A DNA stretch of 6,156 bases from Nitrospirae bacterium RBG_13_39_12 (GTDB lineage Bacteria > Nitrospirota > Thermodesulfovibrionia > Thermodesulfovibrionales > SM23-35), in contig MHEF01000012.1 in NCBI GenBank assembly GCA_001805125.1, positions 2,456-8,611 of the forward strand, read 5' to 3'. A program made the position numbers and the translations under genes. The notes beneath the pieces are model-generated. The model did no database searches and was not told where the DNA came from. It saw only the letters and a program-made list of their open reading frames with translations. Below, piece by piece: positions 1 through 6,028 of this stretch (position 1 is the first letter of the stretch; the number at the start of each line of letters is the position of its first letter).

Positions 1-48
1 AAAATCTTATTTTGTCAATTGCTTGTGATTTTGGAAACTTTCAACCGG

Positions 49-366
49 CTACTTTTTAACAGAAACCTCTCCATTCTGAGGGTTGTAATCATATTTTGAA
101 AGATCTATTTCATTCTGGCCAAACAAGTCTTTTATCTCATCAAGACTTTGAGGATATCTATCGTTCGTAGCATGATATGCTTCGATTGATTTCCTGACTG
201 CGTCAAGATTTGCTTCTTCCCCGGCTATCTGACCTTTTTTATAAGAAGTAACCAATGCATCGCCATATTCAGCTACAGGGTTTTTGGGCTTCTCATCGCA
301 GGCAAAAATGAGAAAAATTGACAGTACTGATAAAAATAAAACTTGCAGACAACATTCTTTTCTCAT
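49..366 (-). CDS. Small lipoprotein with a pseudopilin-like C-terminal segment
   Basis: A 105-residue protein of unknown function, probably anchored to a membrane by lipid. The N-terminus has basic residues (R2, K3), a hydrophobic run at about 7-22 and a lipobox-like IFAC ending at Cys23, so signal peptidase II cleavage before Cys23 is likely; the mature protein would be about 83 residues and hydrophilic. Residues 54-79 (NLDAVRKSIEAYHATNDRYP, then QSLDEI) and the end (YDYNPQNGEV) resemble the conserved core of type II secretion/type IV pilus pseudopilins (helix, then a YxxxNxRYP turn, then a final strand). It lacks the prepilin peptidase site and the Phe-Thr-Leu-type N-terminal helix, so it is not itself a pilin. 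No good Shine-Dalgarno precedes the ATG. No terminator is visible in the 48 bases downstream. It is divergent from the permease gene. The lipoprotein call is fairly secure; the role is unknown. Confidence 0.75.
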   Translation of the reverse strand: MRKECCLQVLFLSVLSIFLIFACDEKPKNPVAEYGDALVTSYKKGQIAGEEANLDAVRKSIEAYHATNDRYPQSLDEIKDLFGQNEIDLSKYDYNPQNGEVSVKK

Positions 367-509
367 AATGATATTCTAAATAAAGCCTTATGTGCTGTCA
401 AATTCAGATGGACTCAGAATAACAGTTTCAAATGGTTTTATATAAAAATCGCTTAATTCAAAAGACCAACATTATTTCTAAATTCCCCTGATTTACATTA
501 ATATAACAA
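367..509. other. Divergent intergenic region
   Basis: This 143-bp AT-rich gap separates the leftward lipoprotein gene and the rightward permease gene, so promoters for both should lie here. TATATAAA-like sequence occurs at 439-446, but I see no well-spaced -35 partner and no convincing operator or hairpin. Neither gene has an obvious ribosome binding site at its edge of the gap. Confidence 0.5.
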
Positions 510-1388
510 ATGGCTTATAACTGGGTTTTGTTAGCATTGATTTCAGCATTTACCCTTTCCACGAGCGACGCGCTTACCAAGAGAGTACTGTCTCAAAATA
601 ATGAATATCTCGTGGCCTGGTTCAGACTGTTTTTTTCAATGCCTCTGCTGTTATTAATCTGGATTTTCGTACCCGTACCAAAACTCGATGCTGAGTTTTA
701 CAAGGCTTTCGCACTTGCATTGCCACTTGAGATAATTGCAATTGTTTTTTATATAAAGGCGCTGAGGATTTCCCCGCTCAGCCTGACTCTCCCTTTCCTT
801 TCTCTCACGCCTTTATTTTTAATTTTCATTTCCTATCTGATATTAGGTGAAAAGGTATCACTCAGGGGAGGCATCGGTATAATTTTCCTTGCTGCAGGCA
901 GCTATACCCTTAACCTGCGTGAAATGCGAAGGGGCATACTCAACCCATTGAAATCCATAACTAAAGAGAAAGGTTCGGTTCTGATGATATGCGTTGCAAT
1001 AATCTACAGTATTACATCTTCACTTGGTAAGATGGCCATAGAACATTCATCTCCGTTGTTTTTCGGTATTACATATTTCATAGCTGTAACTGCTGTTTTT
1101 GCACCTTTAGCTTTCTGGATGGGCAGGACTGAAATGGAAAGTTTTGTTTCAAAAAGACAATTTAAGGGTCTGCTGCTTCCGGGTCTTTTCTATTCAGTAA
1201 TGATAGCCACCCACATGATCGCAATGAGCATTGCGAAGGTCGCATACATGATATCAGTGAAAAGGACAAGCCTTATAATAGGCGTTATTTACGGATACTT
1301 TCTTTTCAAAGAAAAAAATATAAGGGAGAGGCTTTCAGGAGCTGTATTGATGTTTATCGGTTTTGTATTGATTGTTACATCTCCGTGA
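510..1388 (+). CDS. EamA-family (DMT superfamily) membrane transporter
   Basis: A 292-residue inner-membrane protein with about ten predicted helices (roughly 4-22, 33-54, 65-84, 90-112, 118-135, 155-173, 182-204, 220-240, 243-265 and 272-290). This is the usual size and two-times-five-helix layout of EamA permeases. The first repeat ends with the family-like pattern of a helix, LGEKVSLRGG (112-121), then a Gly/Ala-rich helix. The second repeat ends the same way, with FKEKNIRERLSGAVL at 266-280, which supports the internal duplication. DMT members export or import small metabolites such as amino acids, nucleotides or sugars. Substrate cannot be assigned from this sequence and the neighbours give no hint. 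The ATG has no clear Shine-Dalgarno, but the next in-frame Met is residue 44, beyond helix 1, so this start is the sensible one. Family confidence is high, substrate unknown. Confidence 0.85.
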   Translation: MAYNWVLLALISAFTLSTSDALTKRVLSQNNEYLVAWFRLFFSMPLLLLIWIFVPVPKLDAEFYKAFALALPLEIIAIVFYIKALRISPLSLTLPFLSLTPLFLIFISYLILGEKVSLRGGIGIIFLAAGSYTLNLREMRRGILNPLKSITKEKGSVLMICVAIIYSITSSLGKMAIEHSSPLFFGITYFIAVTAVFAPLAFWMGRTEMESFVSKRQFKGLLLPGLFYSVMIATHMIAMSIAKVAYMISVKRTSLIIGVIYGYFLFKEKNIRERLSGAVLMFIGFVLIVTSP

Positions 1389-1439
1389 ATCAGATAGTAT
1401 TTAGTTTACATCTTACCCAAAGGTTACCTATTATTTTTC

Positions 1440-1468
1440 TTGTTTACTCTCTGTCCTATGTGTAGAAT
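1440..1468 (+). promoter_or_regulatory. Candidate sigma-70 promoter for kup
   Basis: TTGTTT at 1440-1445 and TAGAAT at 1463-1468 are separated by 17 bp. The -10 matches the consensus at five of six positions; the -35 is weak (TTG only). Transcription would begin near 1475, leaving a leader of about 70 nt. A perfect AATTCGAATT palindrome at 1472-1481 would overlie the start point. Based on pattern only. Confidence 0.3.
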
Positions 1469-1544
1469 ATTAATTCGAATTCTGAAAAAAATGATGACAC
1501 AACTAAGACCTGCGTCTTCTCTTTTGAAGTGATGGGGAAAAATA

Positions 1545-3359
1545 ATGGCTGAGAAGTCTAATCCCGCAAAAGGCATAATCAAGGCACTTGGTCTTGTCTT
1601 TGGAGATATCGGCACAAGTCCAATCTATACGCTAACAGTTGTATTCATATTTCTTAAAAACACAAATGATAATATCATTGGTGTCCTGTCATTAATAATC
1701 TGGACACTTGTAATCCTTGTTACGATACAGTTTGCATGGCTGGCTATGAGCCTCAGCATAAGGGGCGAAGGCGGAAAGATCGTTCTTAAAGAGATACTGC
1801 TGCCATTACTCCGTTCCAAAAAAAGCGTCAGCTTCGTAACCTTATTAGCTATCGTAGGAGTATCACTGCTTATAGGTGACGGAATAATCACACCCGCCAT
1901 CAGCATACTCAGCGCAGTAGAAGGTTCAGTTCTAATACCCGGATTTGAGGAGCTCACCAGGACCTCTATTGTTCTCATTGCAGTGTTAATTGCTATATTA
2001 TTGTTCGTTTTTCAGAAGATGGGGACAGAGAAGGTATCAGGAGCATTTGGTCCCATAACAGGCACATGGTTTATATCCCTTGCACTTATAGGGGTTGTCG
2101 CAATCTCAGATGCTCCGGAAGTGCTTGTTGCAATAAACCCTTACTATGGATTGAAATTTTTTTATGATAATGGTCTTGCAGGGTTTATTGTTCTCGGTGA
2201 AATAATACTCTGCGCTACAGGAGGTGAAGCCCTTTATGCAGATATGGGGCACCTTGGAGCCAGACCAATAAGACAGGCATGGACTGGTGTTTTTTTTGCA
2301 CTTGTCCTTAATTATTTAGGACAGGGAGCATTCCTTTTGAAGCATCCTGAAGCAAAGAATATCCTATTTGAAATGGTATTCTACTATGCAAAAAATTTAT
2401 ATGTCCCGTTTCTTCTTCTTAGTATCTCCGCGACTATCATAGCCTCACAGGCTATGATAAGCGGCACATTCTCAATGGTATACCAGGGTATTACAACAAG
2501 GCTTATGCCAATGTTCAAAGTAGATTACACCTCGGTCGAAAGGAAATCACAGATATATATAGGTTCTGTCAACTGGTTTTTACTTATTGCAGTCATTTTT
2601 ATAATGGTGGAATTCGGGGAATCTAACCGTCTTGCTGCTGCATACGGTCTTGCAGTTACAGGGACTATGACACTTACAGGCATCCTGATGACCTGGATCT
2701 TTTACCTTAAAAAGAAGAAGATGCTCGTAGCTTTTTCCGTTATCGTCACAGTTGTTGATGCTGCTTATCTCGTTGCCAATTTCTATAAAATACCCCACGG
2801 CGGATACTGGTCTATTATACTGGCTTTAATCCCTCTTGCAATGATACTTTTTTATATGAACGGGCAGAAGAAACTATACCGTATGATGGATTTTATGCCC
2901 CTGGACGATTTCCTTCATAAGTTTGCAAGGGTACATGCAACAACTGAAAGGATCAAAGGCACGGCAATATTCCTCGTAAGGGATACAAACGAGATACCTT
3001 TTTATGTCACACAAACTATGTTCTTTCACGGTGTTGTTTACGAGGACAATATCTTTGTTTCAATCATTAACAGAGATGATCCATTCGGCATTACAGGCTT
3101 TTTTAAGGAAGATCTTACAGAAGGACTCAGGGTCTTTGAGATTCAGATGGGATACACTGAAGTGATAGACGTAGAAGAAATCTTGAGGGAAGCAGGTATA
3201 GAAGAGAGAGTTGTCTTCTACGGTCTTGAAGATATATCAACCGAAAACCCTATCTGGAAGATTTTCGGAATGATCAAGCGGCTGACGCCGACATTCATTC
3301 AGTTTTATAATTTCCCGCCCAAGAAGCTTCATGGTGTATTTACAAAGGTAAGGTTATAA
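1545..3359 (+). CDS. kup: Kup-family potassium uptake permease
   Basis: A 604-residue member of the KUP/HAK/KT family, close to the usual length (about 620 for E. coli Kup), driving K+ uptake across the inner membrane, by K+/H+ symport in characterised members. The signature GDIGTSPIYT is at 20-29, with the conserved Asp at 21. Other family blocks follow: GDGIITPAISILSAVEG (111-127), TGGEALYADMGHLG (225-238), PIRQAW (241-246), LNYLGQGAFLL (255-265), IIASQAMISGTFS (298-310) and RLAAAYGLAVTGTMTLT (362-378). About twelve membrane helices occupy residues 10-440; the cytoplasmic C-terminal domain (about 441-604) begins near MDFMPLDDF and contains KGTAIFLVRD. The stretch VDYTSVERKSQIYI (326-339) has Tyr where many homologues have His-Thr-Ser. 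GGGG at 1534-1537 is a Shine-Dalgarno seven bases before the ATG. No clear terminator follows. The call is secure. Confidence 0.96.
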   Translation: MAEKSNPAKGIIKALGLVFGDIGTSPIYTLTVVFIFLKNTNDNIIGVLSLIIWTLVILVTIQFAWLAMSLSIRGEGGKIVLKEILLPLLRSKKSVSFVTLLAIVGVSLLIGDGIITPAISILSAVEGSVLIPGFEELTRTSIVLIAVLIAILLFVFQKMGTEKVSGAFGPITGTWFISLALIGVVAISDAPEVLVAINPYYGLKFFYDNGLAGFIVLGEIILCATGGEALYADMGHLGARPIRQAWTGVFFALVLNYLGQGAFLLKHPEAKNILFEMVFYYAKNLYVPFLLLSISATIIASQAMISGTFSMVYQGITTRLMPMFKVDYTSVERKSQIYIGSVNWFLLIAVIFIMVEFGESNRLAAAYGLAVTGTMTLTGILMTWIFYLKKKKMLVAFSVIVTVVDAAYLVANFYKIPHGGYWSIILALIPLAMILFYMNGQKKLYRMMDFMPLDDFLHKFARVHATTERIKGTAIFLVRDTNEIPFYVTQTMFFHGVVYEDNIFVSIINRDDPFGITGFFKEDLTEGLRVFEIQMGYTEVIDVEEILREAGIEERVVFYGLEDISTENPIWKIFGMIKRLTPTFIQFYNFPPKKLHGVFTKVRL

Positions 3360-3429
3360 AACATAAATTTTATATAATCTTATACAATATTGAAGACCGT
3401 AGTTAACCCAGATAATGCAATTGAATAAT

Positions 3430-3449
3430 GTTCCGATATTAATCGGGAC
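3430..3449. repeat. Small hairpin/palindrome between kup and prmC
   Basis: GTTCCGAT (3430-3437) and ATCGGGAC (3442-3449) pair over 8 bp with a single T-G wobble around a loop ATTA. No T-run follows, so it is not a standard intrinsic terminator, although it is the only notable structure after kup. The TCCCGAT core resembles the CCCGA-containing arms of the repeat at 6074-6093, so it may belong to a dispersed palindrome family. Confidence 0.55.
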
Positions 3450-3471
3450 AAAACCGCTCAAACACTATGCC

Positions 3472-3499
3472 TTGTCAGTCTTATATATAAGATAATAAT
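3472..3499 (+). promoter_or_regulatory. Candidate sigma-70 promoter for prmC
   Basis: TTGTCA (3472-3477) and AATAAT (3494-3499) each match the consensus at five of six positions with a 16-bp spacer. Transcription would start near 3506, 28 nt before the prmC ATG. The spacer contains a perfect 12-bp palindrome CTTATATATAAG (3480-3491), which could be an operator or simply AT-rich promoter DNA. Confidence 0.4.
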
Positions 3500-3533
3500 T
3501 TGTGATAAACTTTGAGATATTGGATCCACAGTC

Positions 3534-4391
3534 ATGAACTCTCTTGATAAACTAAAAGAAGCAAAAAAGTTTCTTGATATTTCTGGAATCGAAAATGCCG
3601 CCAGAGAGGCAGAGACAATAATATCTCATTGTATGGAGACAGACAGAGTAACATTATACAGAGACAACCTCATAATTCCTGAAGATATTATTCAAAGAAT
3701 AAATGAATACCTTAAAAGAAGAGCAAAAAAGGAACCCCTGCAGTATATCCTCGGCTATACAGAATTTTACGGTTTAAAAATAATGACAGGACCGGGTGTG
3801 CTAATACCAAGGCCTGAGACAGAATTGCTGGTAGAAGAAACGATAAAAATAATTTCGAATTTCGAATTTCGAATTTCGAATTTTAAGATCCTCGACCTCT
3901 GTACCGGCAGCGGTTGTATTGCACTCGCACTTGCCGGAGAATTTCCTGATACATATATCTACGGCACTGATTCATCAGAGGTTGCAATTAAATATGCAAA
4001 AGAAAATGCAGAATTAAATCAGATCAAGAATGTAAAATTCAGGAAAGGGTCACTTTTTGTGCCAGTACAAAAACTTAAATTCGACCTGATAGTTTCAAAC
4101 CCTCCGTATATCAAAAGAACAGATATAAAAAGTTTACAGCCTGAAATCAAAGACTGGGAGCCTTTGGAAGCGCTTGATGGAGGCGAAGACGGACTTGACT
4201 ATTATAGGGCAATCATGCCGGATGCAAGAATTTATTTGAAAAAAGAAGGTTGTCTCATGCTTGAACTTGGTGTTGGCCAAGCTGATGCTGTCAGAAAAAT
4301 GTCCGAGGATACAGGCTTTATTAATATTTCCATTATCAAGGATTATGCAAAAATTGAGAGAATACTTGTAGCCAAATCAAGTATATTATAA
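3534..4391 (+). CDS. prmC: Peptide chain release factor N5-glutamine methyltransferase
   Basis: A 285-residue SAM-dependent methyltransferase of the PrmC/HemK family, which methylates the Gln of the GGQ motif in release factors RF1 and RF2 in the cytoplasm. The N-terminal helical substrate domain (about 1-85) ends with LQYILGYTEFYGL, followed by IPRPETELLVEE (91-102). The SAM-binding motif I is ILDLCTGSGCIALAL (119-133), the acidic ribose-binding region is YGTDSSEVAIKYAKEN (143-158), and the catalytic NPPY is at 189-192. Length is near the usual 280. An oddity is residues 106-117 (ISNFEFRISNFK): they come from a tandem DNA repeat and lengthen the linker before motif I by about five residues compared with E. 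coli as I recall it; no catalytic motif is disturbed. Start: GGA at 3522-3524, nine bases before the ATG. prfA, its frequent partner, is not adjacent. Probably functional. Confidence 0.95.
   Translation: MNSLDKLKEAKKFLDISGIENAAREAETIISHCMETDRVTLYRDNLIIPEDIIQRINEYLKRRAKKEPLQYILGYTEFYGLKIMTGPGVLIPRPETELLVEETIKIISNFEFRISNFKILDLCTGSGCIALALAGEFPDTYIYGTDSSEVAIKYAKENAELNQIKNVKFRKGSLFVPVQKLKFDLIVSNPPYIKRTDIKSLQPEIKDWEPLEALDGGEDGLDYYRAIMPDARIYLKKEGCLMLELGVGQADAVRKMSEDTGFINISIIKDYAKIERILVAKSSIL
3851..3885. repeat. Tandem 7-bp repeat AATTTCG inside prmC
   Basis: Four exact copies of AATTTCG (3851-3878) are followed by a variant AATTTTA (3879-3885). Three 7-bp units make 21 bp, so the encoded peptide also repeats every seven residues (ISNFEFR, then ISNF), and the array has no stop in this frame. 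TTCGAA cores make it palindromic in character. It sits in the variable linker between the PrmC substrate domain and the SAM motif. Confidence 0.9.
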
Positions 4392-4413
4392 TTTTATCTA
4401 AGAAAGTGAAGAA

Positions 4414-4435
4414 CCCTGCGGCAGAGACCGCAGGG
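4414..4435. repeat. Hairpin A after prmC (CAGAGA loop)
   Basis: CCCTGCGG (4414-4421) and CCGCAGGG (4428-4435) form a perfect 8-bp stem around the hexaloop CAGAGA, 22 bases after the prmC stop. A T-rich stretch (4453-4462) lies 18 bases further on, too far for a standard intrinsic terminator. A related hairpin with the same loop is at 4543-4560, so this is better called one copy of a repeated structural element; a role at the prmC 3' end remains possible. Confidence 0.7.
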
Positions 4436-4464
4436 CATCCATTATTTGAATGTTTCTTTTTTGG

Positions 4465-4531
4465 TGTCATTCCCGCAAGCAAAGCGTGTCGGGAATCCTT
4501 CAGGAAAGATTCCGGACAAGCCGGAATGACA
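4465..4531. repeat. 67-bp MITE-like element with terminal inverted repeats
   Basis: The ends TGTCATTCC (4465-4473) and GGAATGACA (4523-4531) are perfect 9-bp inverted repeats. The inside is almost wholly palindromic: TTCCCG/CGGGAA (4470-4475 with 4490-4495), GGAATC-C-TTC/GAA-A-GATTCC (4492-4513, one C-A mismatch, loop AG), and TTCCGG/CCGGAA (4510-4515 with 4521-4526). Elements with GTCATTCC ends are a known kind of dispersed short repeat in several bacterial groups. It has no coding capacity of its own; a permissive reading frame through it makes the longest ORF in front of bioA falsely extend to 4450. A diverged relative lies at 6067 onward. Confidence 0.75.
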
Positions 4532-4542
4532 GAAATTTGGAA

Positions 4543-4560
4543 CTGTGGCAGAGACCACAG
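4543..4560. repeat. Hairpin B before bioA (CAGAGA loop)
   Basis: CTGTGG (4543-4548) and CCACAG (4555-4560) form a 6-bp stem around CAGAGA, the same loop as hairpin A. Compared with hairpin A, one pair is changed on both sides (C-G to T-A), so the stem is kept by compensatory substitutions. It is 18 bases upstream of the bioA ATG, and the only purine-rich ribosome-binding candidate, AGGG at 4559-4562, overlaps its 3' arm. Confidence 0.7.
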
Positions 4561-4578
4561 GGTGTAATAATTATTAAT

Positions 4579-6003
4579 ATGGGAATTCTTGAAGAAAACA
4601 GACGACTTGAAGAAAATGACAGGAAATATATCTGGCACCCTTTTACCCAGATGAAGGAATGGCTTGATGAAAAGCCGATAATCATATCTGAAGGCAGAGA
4701 CTGTTTTATAAAGGATATTTATGGAAGGTGGTACCTTGACGGCGTGTCATCCCTGTGGGTAAATATTCATGGACACAGGAAGAAAGAGATAGACGACGCT
4801 ATAAAACAACAACTTGATAATATTTCTCACAGCACATTACTTGGATTAAGCAATGTCCCTGCCATAAAATTGGCAGAGAAACTTGTAAAAATAGTTCGGA
4901 AATCACTATGTAATAACCAAGGGTCAAATCCCCCCTCACCCCCCTTTTCTAAAGGGGGGATGGGGGGATTACGTAAAGTCTTTTACACCGATAATGGTTC
5001 AACTGCTGTTGAAGTTGCACTTAAGATGGCATTCCAGTACTGGAAGCACAAAGGGATTGACGGAAAGAATGTCTTCGTCTCTCTCAATAATGCATATCAT
5101 GGTGATACTTTAGGTGCAGTAAGCGTTGGCGGCGTTGATATGTTCCATGAGGCATTCGGCCCGCTCTTATTCAAAACGTATAAGGCCCCTTCTCCCTACT
5201 GCTACAGATGTGAACTTGACAAAAAATATCCTGACTGCAGATTTGCATGTGCTGAAAAACTTGATGAGATATTCTATGCCCATTCAGGCGAAATTGCAGC
5301 GCTTATTATAGAACCAATGATTCAGGCAGCAGGCGGTATGATAACCTCTCCTCCGGGTTATCTGAAAAGCGTGAGAGAACTATGCAAAAAATATGACATC
5401 CTGATGATTGCTGATGAGGTTGCTACAGGTTTTGGCAGAACTGGTAAAATGTTTGCCTGTGAACATGAAGATGTCATGCCTGACATCTTATGTTTATCAA
5501 AAGGCATTACAGGTGGCTATATGCCCCTTGCAGCAACCATTGCAACAGACGAGATATACAATGCATTTCTCGGAGAATTCAAAGACTTAAAAACATTCTT
5601 TCATGGCCATTCATACACCGGTAATCCCATCGCCTGTGCTGCAGCCCTCGCAAGCCTGGATTTATTTGAGAAAGAAGAAATATTAAAGAATCTTAAAAGC
5701 AAGATCGAAATCCTTGAGAGATGGCTTAATGATGCCTTAACTCTTCAACATGTCGGGGACGTAAGGAATGCAGGAATGATGGCAGGAATAGAATTAGTAA
5801 AAGACAAAAAGACAAAAGAACCCTATGACTTGGAAAAGAAGATGGGCTGGCAGGTTGCATATCGTGCAAGGGATAACGGTGTCTTCATCAGACCTCTCGG
5901 AAATGTGATAGTCATAATGCCGCCTTTAAGCATAAGCGAACAGAACCTCAATCAGTTGCTGAAAGTAATTAAAGATTCTATTGTTTCAGTAACAGAAGGT
6001 TAG
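4579..6003 (+). CDS. bioA: 7,8-diaminononanoate synthase (biotin aminotransferase BioA)
   Basis: A 474-residue PLP-dependent class III aminotransferase that converts 7-keto-8-aminopelargonate to 7,8-diaminopelargonate in biotin synthesis. Visible landmarks are WHPFTQM (19-25), DGVSSLW (54-60), the phosphate-binding DNGSTAVE (138-145), YHGDT (173-177), IADEVATGFGRTG (277-289) with Asp279 for the PLP nitrogen, LSKGITGGY (306-314) with Lys308 as the Schiff-base lysine, and TFFHGHSYTGNP (339-350). It looks closer to the Bacillus-type enzyme than to the E. coli type. Two oddities: about 21 extra residues at 111-131 from a palindromic repeat, and a Cys cluster (C208, C211, C220, C224). The start is ATG 4579; the frame is open from ATG 4450, but that extension only translates the 67-bp repeat and lacks BioA homology. 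Shine-Dalgarno is weak. No BirA-type operator is evident. Probably active. Confidence 0.93.
   Translation: MGILEENRRLEENDRKYIWHPFTQMKEWLDEKPIIISEGRDCFIKDIYGRWYLDGVSSLWVNIHGHRKKEIDDAIKQQLDNISHSTLLGLSNVPAIKLAEKLVKIVRKSLCNNQGSNPPSPPFSKGGMGGLRKVFYTDNGSTAVEVALKMAFQYWKHKGIDGKNVFVSLNNAYHGDTLGAVSVGGVDMFHEAFGPLLFKTYKAPSPYCYRCELDKKYPDCRFACAEKLDEIFYAHSGEIAALIIEPMIQAAGGMITSPPGYLKSVRELCKKYDILMIADEVATGFGRTGKMFACEHEDVMPDILCLSKGITGGYMPLAATIATDEIYNAFLGEFKDLKTFFHGHSYTGNPIACAAALASLDLFEKEEILKNLKSKIEILERWLNDALTLQHVGDVRNAGMMAGIELVKDKKTKEPYDLEKKMGWQVAYRARDNGVFIRPLGNVIVIMPPLSISEQNLNQLLKVIKDSIVSVTEG
4927..4970. repeat. GC-rich palindromic repeat inserted in frame in bioA
   Basis: Two C6 tracts (4930-4935, 4939-4944) followed by TTT pair with AAA and two G6 tracts (4954-4959, 4962-4967); the outer ends are AAT (4927-4929) and ATT (4968-4970). 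A small TCA/AT internal loop and a central TCT interrupt the stem. It encodes the peptide NPPSPPFSKGGMGG, a sequence familiar as the translation of a dispersed short palindrome in many bacteria. Compared with my recollection of B. subtilis BioA, the segment between the LAEKLVKI and KVFYTDNG blocks is about 21 residues longer. Confidence 0.85.
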
Positions 6004-6028
6004 AAAATTGAGTAAACATGCACTTTCT

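Noticed and set aside
1389..1544. A c-di-AMP or other riboswitch in the kup leader
   Set aside because: Potassium transporter genes sometimes carry one, but the leader is short and I see none of the expected conserved helices; only a small palindrome is present.
1424..1978. Minus-strand reading frames over the kup start
   Set aside because: Antisense shadows of kup; composition follows the coding strand and no known domain is visible.
3851..3885. CRISPR-like or iteron array
   Set aside because: Units are only 7 bp, directly abutting with no spacers, and lie within a conserved coding gene.
4414..4462. Intrinsic terminator after prmC
   Set aside because: The hairpin is strong, but the T-rich run starts 18 bases after the stem; a second copy of the same hairpin lies before bioA, which fits a repeat better.
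4450..4578. N-terminal extension of BioA from ATG 4450
   Set aside because: The 43 residues are the translation of the inverted-repeat element and hairpin B, with no resemblance to BioA; homologous sequence begins shortly after ATG 4579.
4392..4578. BirA (biotin repressor) operator upstream of bioA
   Set aside because: No TTGTAAAC/GTTTACAA-type spaced inverted repeat; TAATAATTATTA (4565-4576) is a simple AT palindrome without the needed spacer.
4336..4685. Minus-strand reading frames across the prmC-bioA gap
   Set aside because: They overlap the real genes antisense and owe their openness to repeat DNA; no ribosome site or recognisable domain.
5126..5590. Short plus-strand frames inside bioA
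   Set aside because: Out-of-frame shadows of a well-conserved enzyme.
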